In this document: in pieces, positions 59,028 through 64,000 of the stretch
Layout: every line of letters starts with the position of its first letter
How positions within the stretch are numbered: position 1 is the stretch's first letter
NCBI RefSeq assembly: GCF_017945865.1
Contig: NZ_CP072829.1
Span: forward strand, 1,612,001 to 1,676,000
Direction: 5' to 3'
Origin: Xiamenia xianingshaonis
GTDB lineage: Bacteria > Actinomycetota > Coriobacteriia > Coriobacteriales > Eggerthellaceae
DNA: 64,000 nucleotides
Notes under the pieces: model-generated
What the model was told of the DNA's origin: nothing
Seen by the model: only the letters and a program-made list of their open reading frames with translations
The model's database searches: none
Made by a program: the position numbers and the translations under genes

Positions 59028-60392
59028 ATGCAGATCACCCCTGCCGAAATAGCCGAAACGCTCGCCATGGTGAGCAAGCAGCACCTCGACATTCGCACGA
59101 TCACGCTCGGACTGAACCTCCGCGGCTGCACCGACAACTCCATCGACGCCATTGCCCGCAAGGTATACGACCGCATGACGAAAGCCGCTGAAAAGCTCGT
59201 GCCCACCGCCGAGCAGCTTGAGCGCGAATTCGGCATTCCCATCGTGAACAAGCGCATCTCGGTCACGCCCATCGCAGAGATCTGCGCCGCCACCGACGCC
59301 ACCGACTTCACCCCCATTGCCGTCGCCATGGATGCGGCCGGCAAAGAAGTGGGCGTTGATTTCGTCGGCGGTTTTTCGGCGCTTGTCCACAAGGGCGCCT
59401 CGTCGGCAGACAAGCGACTCATGGAATCGATCCCGAACGCCCTGTCGGCAACGGACAATGTGTGCTCATCGGTCAACGTCGGATCGACCCGCGCCGGCAT
59501 CAACATGGATGCCGTGCTGAAGATGGCCGGCATTATCCGCGCCACCGCCGAAGCCACTGCCGACCGGCAATGCATCGGCGCTGGCAAGCTCGTGGTCTTC
59601 TGCAACGCCGTGGAAGACAACCCGTTCATGGCGGGCGCGTTCCATGGATCTGGCGAAGCGGACGAAGTGGTCAACGTAGGCGTGTCTGGCCCGGGCGTGG
59701 TTCGCGCTGTGTTGTCCGATCTGCCGAAAGACGCCGACCTCACCACCGTGGCCGAAGCCATCAAGGCGACCGCGTTCAAGATCACCCGCGCAGGCGAGCT
59801 AATGGCCCGCGAGGCGTCGCGACGCCTGGGATACGCTCAGGGCATCCTCGATCTGTCGCTCGCCCCCACCCCGGCGCCGGGCGACTCAGTTGCCGAAATT
59901 CTTGAGGCCATTGGGGTGGGCCAGTGCGGCGGGCCTGGCACTACCGCAGCACTCGCCATGCTCAACGACGCCGTGAAAAAAGGCGGTGTCATGGCTTCTT
60001 CTTCCGTCGGCGGCCTGTCGGGAGCCTTCATCCCCGTGTCCGAAGACGCCGGCATGATCAGAGCGGCCGAAAGGAACGCGCTGTGCCTCGAAAAGCTTGA
60101 AGCCATGACGTGTGTATGCTCGGTAGGCCTTGACATGATCGCCGTGCCGGGCGACACCAGCATAGAAGAGATTTTCGGCATCATCGCCGACGAATGCGCC
60201 ATCGGCATGATCAACAACAAGACGACCGCCGTGCGCCTCATCCCCGCCATTGGCAAAACCGTCGGCGACCGGCTCGACTTCGGCGGCCTTCTGGGATATG
60301 CCCCGGTCATGCCGGTGAACCGCAATGCGGGCACGGTGTTCGCCCACCGCGGAGGACACATGCCAGCGCCGCTGAACTCGCTGAAGAACTAG
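59028..60392 (+). CDS. UPF0210 / DUF711 family protein
   Basis: A 454-residue member of UPF0210 (PFL-like fold of unknown function). Characteristic segments are [79 protein letters not shown] and [26 protein letters not shown] is 7 bases upstream of the ATG. In many bacteria this gene follows one for a small ACT-domain protein (UPF0237). I find none in the 280 bases upstream, so it is orphaned here. No reaction is established for the family. Confidence 0.94.
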   Translation: MQITPAEIAETLAMVSKQHLDIRTITLGLNLRGCTDNSIDAIARKVYDRMTKAAEKLVPTAEQLEREFGIPIVNKRISVTPIAEICAATDATDFTPIAVAMDAAGKEVGVDFVGGFSALVHKGASSADKRLMESIPNALSATDNVCSSVNVGSTRAGINMDAVLKMAGIIRATAEATADRQCIGAGKLVVFCNAVEDNPFMAGAFHGSGEADEVVNVGVSGPGVVRAVLSDLPKDADLTTVAEAIKATAFKITRAGELMAREASRRLGYAQGILDLSLAPTPAPGDSVAEILEAIGVGQCGGPGTTAALAMLNDAVKKGGVMASSSVGGLSGAFIPVSEDAGMIRAAERNALCLEKLEAMTCVCSVGLDMIAVPGDTSIEEIFGIIADECAIGMINNKTTAVRLIPAIGKTVGDRLDFGGLLGYAPVMPVNRNAGTVFAHRGGHMPAPLNSLKN

Positions 60393-60695
60393 CAGGCAGA
60401 CCGAGCAAGCAAAGCTTCATTGGTCGCACGCCAGACGCACGCAAACACTCGCCGGCAGACGCTGTGCGGATACGCCGCAAAATCGTGCCCGCACAGCGCT
60501 GCCGCCATCGACCGCAAAAGCAGGCTTTTTTACCAGGAGCGCGTTGGCCTCGCAATAAGCCAGCACGCCCGATCGTTGTCGACAAAGTGACTTTGTCTGT
60601 CGCAACGCATCGCACGCCGCCATGGCAAAGACGGTCGAGCCGCCGTCCCTCCATCGGCAGGCATACGCTTATTCTGCCATCAGCCTGCCGATGGC

Positions 60696-61424
60696 TTACC
60701 CAAGCACCGCACGCACCAGATACTCGACATTGCCTTCCGGTCCCGTTATGGGAGACTCGACAACCCCCGTCACGACAAACCCCACGGCAGACAGCGCCGT
60801 CTCCACTTCCTGCACCGTGCGCCGCCGCACAGCCGGATCCTTCACCACGCCGCGGTCCGTCTCGCCCGGGCGCGACTCGAACTGCGGCTTCACCAGTCCG
60901 ATAAACACCGTGCCTGCCGAGCCGAGCCGAGCGAACGTGGGAGCAAGGCCCGCCAGCCCGATAAAACTGACGTCGGCAACGATCAGGTCGAACGGAGCAC
61001 CCAGCGCTCCCGGGTCGGCAAGCTTGATGTTGGTGCGCTCGAACACCGCAACGCGAGCATCCTGCCGCAACTTCCAGGCAAGTTGGCCGTAGTTCACATC
61101 GACGCACGCAACGCTGACGGCGCCAGCTTGTAGCAAGCAGTCCGTAAATCCTCCCGTGGAAGACCCAACGTCGATGCAGCGCAGGCCTTCCACGTCTTGC
61201 CCGAACGCGTCAAGCGCACCTTGCAGCTTGCGCCCGCCGCGCGAAACGAACTGTTTGCGTCCCCGCACGAACACCTCGGCATCCGGCGAGACCTTCGCCG
61301 CCGCGCTTGTCATATACACGTCGTCGACCCGCACCTCGCGAGCGATGACGGCACGCAAAACCTCGCCGACATCCGCAAAGACGCCGCGCTCTACCAGCAA
61401 ATTGTCCAGTCTCGTTTTCTTCAT
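60696..61424 (-). CDS. tlyA: TlyA-family rRNA methyltransferase
   Basis: A 242-residue TlyA. The N-terminal S4 RNA-binding domain (RLDNLLVERGVFADVGEVLR, then KQFVSRGGRKLQGALDAFG) is followed by an FtsJ-like SAM domain (CIDVGSSTGGFTDCLLQAGA, FDLIVADVSFIGLAGLAPTF, FIGLVKPQFESRP). TlyA methylates ribose 2'-OH groups of 16S and 23S rRNA in other Actinobacteria. A TATACT ends only 7 bases before the ATG, with no ribosome site between, so the mRNA may be leaderless. It is a single gene. The missing upstream ribosome site makes the start position depend on homology. Confidence 0.93.
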   Translation of the reverse strand: MKKTRLDNLLVERGVFADVGEVLRAVIAREVRVDDVYMTSAAAKVSPDAEVFVRGRKQFVSRGGRKLQGALDAFGQDVEGLRCIDVGSSTGGFTDCLLQAGAVSVACVDVNYGQLAWKLRQDARVAVFERTNIKLADPGALGAPFDLIVADVSFIGLAGLAPTFARLGSAGTVFIGLVKPQFESRPGETDRGVVKDPAVRRRTVQEVETALSAVGFVVTGVVESPITGPEGNVEYLVRAVLG

Positions 61425-61431
61425 GTCTGCC

Positions 61432-61437
61432 AGTATA
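61432..61437 (-). promoter_or_regulatory. -10 box of tlyA, predicted leaderless start
   Basis: TATACT on the minus strand followed by GGCAGAC and the ATG. Transcription would begin at or next to the start codon. Confidence 0.55.
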
Positions 61438-61926
61438 GCGAATGGACGCCATCGTCGAAACACCGCGCCACCCAACATTGATTGCCTCGTGTCCGCAGCT
61501 GAAGCGCTCGGCCTGTCGAACGCCGCTTTCGCAACATGCGAACGGTCAACCCACACTCGGCCTATCCTGCCAAACGACGAGAAGAGCGGCCGAATCTGAC
61601 GCAACCACCTCCCATCGGCGATTCCGTCTACAAAGACAATGTTTTTGCAATTGTCAAGGTGCACAAACTCTGAAACGCTGAACGAACAACACACGTTCGC
61701 TCGTTTTAAAACATTCCAACCCTCCTTCCGATTTTTTGACCAACAATTCATGCATTTCGATAGATCAGTTCGCTTCTGATCAGCATGTTTGCAATCTTAG
61801 CACACATGTTCTATAAAAACAAGACTTTTTTGCATCATTTGTTCCTCTATACTGTCAAACATCGGTTCGTTCAAAAACCCATGGCTTCGGCCATTGTCCA
61901 TAGAAGGCACCTTGACAATCGCATAG

Positions 61927-61955
61927 AGAAAAACGACCGCCCCGAAGGACGGCCG
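61927..61955 (-). terminator. Terminator after asd
   Basis: A stem of nine pairs including two G-T pairs (61947-61955 with 61934-61942), followed on the minus strand by TTTTTCTC. It lies 45-70 bases past the asd stop. Confidence 0.75.
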
Positions 61956-61999
61956 CTTCACTGTTATATATGCTTCGAGGCGAAGCAGCGCAGAAGAAG

Positions 62000-63055
62000 C
62001 TATTTCGAAGGCAGCAGCAACTCGGCGATCTGCACGGCGTTCAAGGCAGCACCTTTTCGTATCTGATCAGCAACGTTCCAAAACGCGAGACCATGTTCGA
62101 CCGTCGGATCCTTGCGAAGCCGCCCCACATAGGACCCGTCCGTACCAGCCAAAATACCCGGCATGGGATAGAGGTTCTGCTCGGGATCGTCCATCAAATG
62201 CAGGCCAGGAGCGGCTTGCATGGCCTCGCGGGCAGCTTCGACGCTTACCTCGTCTTCAAACTCAACATTGATGGATTCACCGTGGCATCGAAGCACCGGA
62301 ACGCGAACACACGTTGCAGCAACCTCCACACCCTCGTCGCCGAGAATCTTCTTCGTTTCGACGACCATCTTCCACTCTTCTTTCGTGGAACCGGAATCCA
62401 AAAACACATCAATGTGAGGAATGCAGTTGAAGGCGATGCGATGTTGGAAGGCCTTGATGGTCAGCTCGTCTTCCGGCGTGCCGTTCAAGAAGTCGCGCGT
62501 TTGATCGTACAGCTCGGCCATGGCAGGAGCGCCCGCCCCGGAAGCGGCCTGATACGTGGACACGACAACGCGCTTGATGCGAGACAGATCGTACAGGGGT
62601 TTCAGCGCCACGACCATTTGAATCGTCGAGCAATTCGGGTTTGCGATCACGCCGCTGTGCCATTGCACGTCGTCAGGATTGACCTCCGGCACCACCAGCG
62701 GCACGTCCTCGTCCATGCGAAACGCGCTCGAATTGTCGATCATGACGGCACCTGCCGCAACGACCGCATCGCGCATGGCTTTGGAAACGCCGGCACCAGC
62801 CGAGAACAGCGCGATGTCAACGCCCTCGAAAGACTCTGGAGTCATCTCTTCGACCGTCAAATCCCCCGCCGGCACGTCGCCGCATCCTGCAAAAGAAACT
62901 TTCTTCCCCGCGCTGCGAGCGCTTGCCAGCGCTCGAACCTCACTCGCCGGAAAGTCGAGGTCATGGAGAACTTGCAAAAACTCCTGGCCGACAGCTCCCG
63001 TCGCCCCCGCCACTGCCACGACCGGCCGTGCCGGCATCTCCTTGCTCCAAGCCAT
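62000..63055 (-). CDS. asd: Aspartate-semialdehyde dehydrogenase
   Basis: A 351-residue enzyme that reduces aspartyl phosphate to aspartate semialdehyde for lysine/diaminopimelate, threonine and methionine synthesis. The NADPH loop is GATGAVG (17-23) and the catalytic cysteine is Cys142 in NPNCSTIQ. Also present are STYQAASGAGAPAMAELYDQ and RVPVLRCHGESINVEFEDEV, which carries the active-site His. AAAGGA is 6 bases before the ATG at 63055. It is a single gene with its own terminator. No lysC or dapA is beside it. Confidence 0.96.
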   Translation of the reverse strand: MAWSKEMPARPVVAVAGATGAVGQEFLQVLHDLDFPASEVRALASARSAGKKVSFAGCGDVPAGDLTVEEMTPESFEGVDIALFSAGAGVSKAMRDAVVAAGAVMIDNSSAFRMDEDVPLVVPEVNPDDVQWHSGVIANPNCSTIQMVVALKPLYDLSRIKRVVVSTYQAASGAGAPAMAELYDQTRDFLNGTPEDELTIKAFQHRIAFNCIPHIDVFLDSGSTKEEWKMVVETKKILGDEGVEVAATCVRVPVLRCHGESINVEFEDEVSVEAAREAMQAAPGLHLMDDPEQNLYPMPGILAGTDGSYVGRLRKDPTVEHGLAFWNVADQIRKGAALNAVQIAELLLPSK

Positions 63056-63567
63056 CGGTTGTCCTTTCGTCTCCTTTAGCGTGCAAACCCGCTCACAGCA
63101 GGCGCGCACAACATAAAACCATGTCAAGAAACATTTACACCATTATCGCACGGAACCGAAGAGAAGCTTGTTTTTGCTTGCTTTAATCGACGGACGGCGA
63201 CCGAACAACGTCGATGACGGCACACGCCTGAACCCACACCTGAAAACGAAGCACTCGCATCCTGTCAGCTTCGGCGGCTGCAGGTCGACGAACGCAACCG
63301 GCGAACGCGCAAAGATCAAGGCGACATGAGGCGGCATGAAATCAACTCAGTGCAGCCATCCTTGCAAAAGGCCCGTACGGCTGCAGATTCCGACTACAAG
63401 CATTCCCCGCTCAGCCCAACAGCCATTCCGCGCGAAGCCCATACGGCCGCCCCCGCACGAGACCCATACGGGGGGCGGCACGAAGGCGCAAACCGGCCAG
63501 CGGGCACCTCTGCGCCTATACGCGAAAACACGACATGGCGCTGACGCGGCAGCTACCCTTGAGACTC
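63056..63567. other. Intergenic region between asd and the MFS gene
   Basis: 512 bases without a credible gene. GATAAT on the minus strand near 63147 is a possible asd -10. CCCATACGG occurs twice (63438-63446 and 63462-63470). Nothing else is seen. Confidence 0.45.
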
Positions 63568-64000
63568 TTAAGCAGCAGGCATTTTCCATAGCAGCACGAA
63601 TCCGAGCGCAAACAAAATGGCGATGGAGAGCACGCCGAAGCTTGCATTGCCCGACAGCTGAGTGAACACGCTCACCAGCAGCGTGCCCATAACCGCAGCG
63701 TACTTGCCGAAAATATCGAAAAACCCGTAATATTCGCCCTCGTTTTCCGGCGGCACGATTTTCGTGAACTCGCTGCGCGAGAGTGCCTGAATGCCGCCTT
63801 GGAACAAGCCGACGCAAACAGCCAGGACCCAAAACTCGACGGCCGTCCGCAAAAAGAAGGCGGCAAACAGCGTAATGCAAAAATAAGCAAAGATGGCGAT
63901 CAGCAGCATGCGTCGCGTGCCGAAGCGAATCGCGAGCCGTCCGTAAGCAATGGCGCTCGGGAAAGCGACGATCTGGGTCACCAGCAGCGCCAGCACCAGC
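63568..64000 (-). CDS. MFS transporter, UMF1/Atg22-like, C-terminal part (cut by window edge)
   Basis: 144 residues of the C-terminal half of a major facilitator. Several hydrophobic helices are visible, with the cytoplasmic segment GLFQGGIQALSRSEFTKIVP and YYGFFDIFGKYAAVMGTLLV. Both are characteristic of the UMF1 family (bacterial relatives of Atg22), which carries out export of unknown substrates. The stop is at 63568-63570. The gene continues past 64000, so start and N-terminal half are missing. It is on the same strand as asd, about 510 bases upstream of it. Confidence 0.88.
   Translation of the reverse strand, partial: LVLALLVTQIVAFPSAIAYGRLAIRFGTRRMLLIAIFAYFCITLFAAFFLRTAVEFWVLAVCVGLFQGGIQALSRSEFTKIVPPENEGEYYGFFDIFGKYAAVMGTLLVSVFTQLSGNASFGVLSIAILFALGFVLLWKMPAA

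Larger units (their letters stand above)
61425..61999. other. Intergenic region between tlyA and asd
   Basis: 575 bases, the most AT-rich part of this end of the window. It contains the tlyA -10 box, a pair of distant inverted 16-mers at 61647-61662 and 61907-61922, and the asd terminator. Short frames in it are not gene-like. Confidence 0.5.

Noticed and set aside
1-64000. tRNA, rRNA or CRISPR arrays
   Set aside because: I looked in all gaps above about 100 bases for CCA-ended cloverleaf patterns, conserved rRNA strings and spaced direct repeats. The only regular repeat array is the three-unit 23-bp series, which has no spacers and is not CRISPR.

Overview
The window is a GC-rich (about 63-65% by eye), densely packed bacterial chromosome segment. 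Several features together point to an anaerobic, probably gut-associated actinobacterium of the Coriobacteriia (Eggerthellaceae-like). These are a type III glutamine synthetase, a ferredoxin-dependent 2-oxoacid oxidoreductase, a very large BadF/HgdB-type activase fusion, a small 2[4Fe-4S] ferredoxin, and surface proteins anchored by choline/glucan-binding-type WYY...TGW repeats. The assignment is an inference from gene content. I saw no rRNA, tRNA, CRISPR array, insertion sequence or prophage.

Layout. 1-3.1 kb: a SanA/YdcF-type membrane protein (cut by the window edge) and leuS. 3.6-8.6 kb: a small XRE regulator, a secreted CAP-domain protein with cell-wall repeats, and a Wzx-like flippase. 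8.6-13.35 kb: giant surface protein copy 1. 13.5-14.2 kb: a DUF4160/DUF2442 pair. 14.3-17.4 kb: a 2-oxoacid:ferredoxin oxidoreductase operon (gamma-delta fusion, alpha, beta). 17.7-22.2 kb: a macro-domain/HTH fusion, an HTH-less LysR effector domain downstream of a phenylacetate-CoA-ligase-type enzyme, and a divergent full LysR. 22.2-24.1 kb: an 86-residue protein and guaB. 24.1-25.8 kb: non-coding, including a long polypurine stretch. 25.8-30.2 kb: giant surface protein copy 2. 30.5-31.7 kb: a DUF4143 AAA ATPase. 32.0-34.1 kb: an OmpR-type two-component system. 34.1-36.2 kb: glnN. 36.5-38.6 kb: a GNAT acetyltransferase and a DUF3990/HTH toxin-antitoxin-like pair. 38.8-40.7 kb: a YbjQ-type protein, rpsI-rplM and a ferredoxin. 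41-45.7 kb: a membrane protein, an Asp/Cys-rich secreted protein, and an overlapping glycosyltransferase-rsmI-metallopeptidase operon. 45.8-48.1 kb: a secreted PI-PLC-like protein. 48.8-54.3 kb: the activase fusion and its TetR regulator. 54.5-56.4 kb: MarR and MATE. 56.8-64 kb: birA, an orphan MetQ-like lipoprotein, a DUF711 protein, tlyA, asd and a partial MFS transporter.

The main discovery candidate is the pair of giant secreted proteins (9.1-13.2 kb and 25.8-30.0 kb). Both start from an essentially identical 277/278-bp leader and signal-peptide block that differs by two substitutions and by the length of one poly-G tract inside the signal-peptide codons. Copy 2 has 11 G and is in frame. 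Copy 1 has 10 G and stops after 20 codons. This looks like a two-locus slipped-strand ON/OFF switch. Each copy is also followed downstream by a duplicated ~225-bp element that can fold into three successive hairpins, each with GAAAGGT in its loop. The opposite strand of the first loop is complementary over 11 nt to the Shine-Dalgarno region of both surface-protein mRNAs.

A second layer is a family of palindromic intergenic repeats. Two 106-bp copies show compensatory stem changes, and members border the DUF4160/DUF2442 pair, the DUF4143 ATPase and the DUF3990 module, so they seem to mark the edges of accessory genes.
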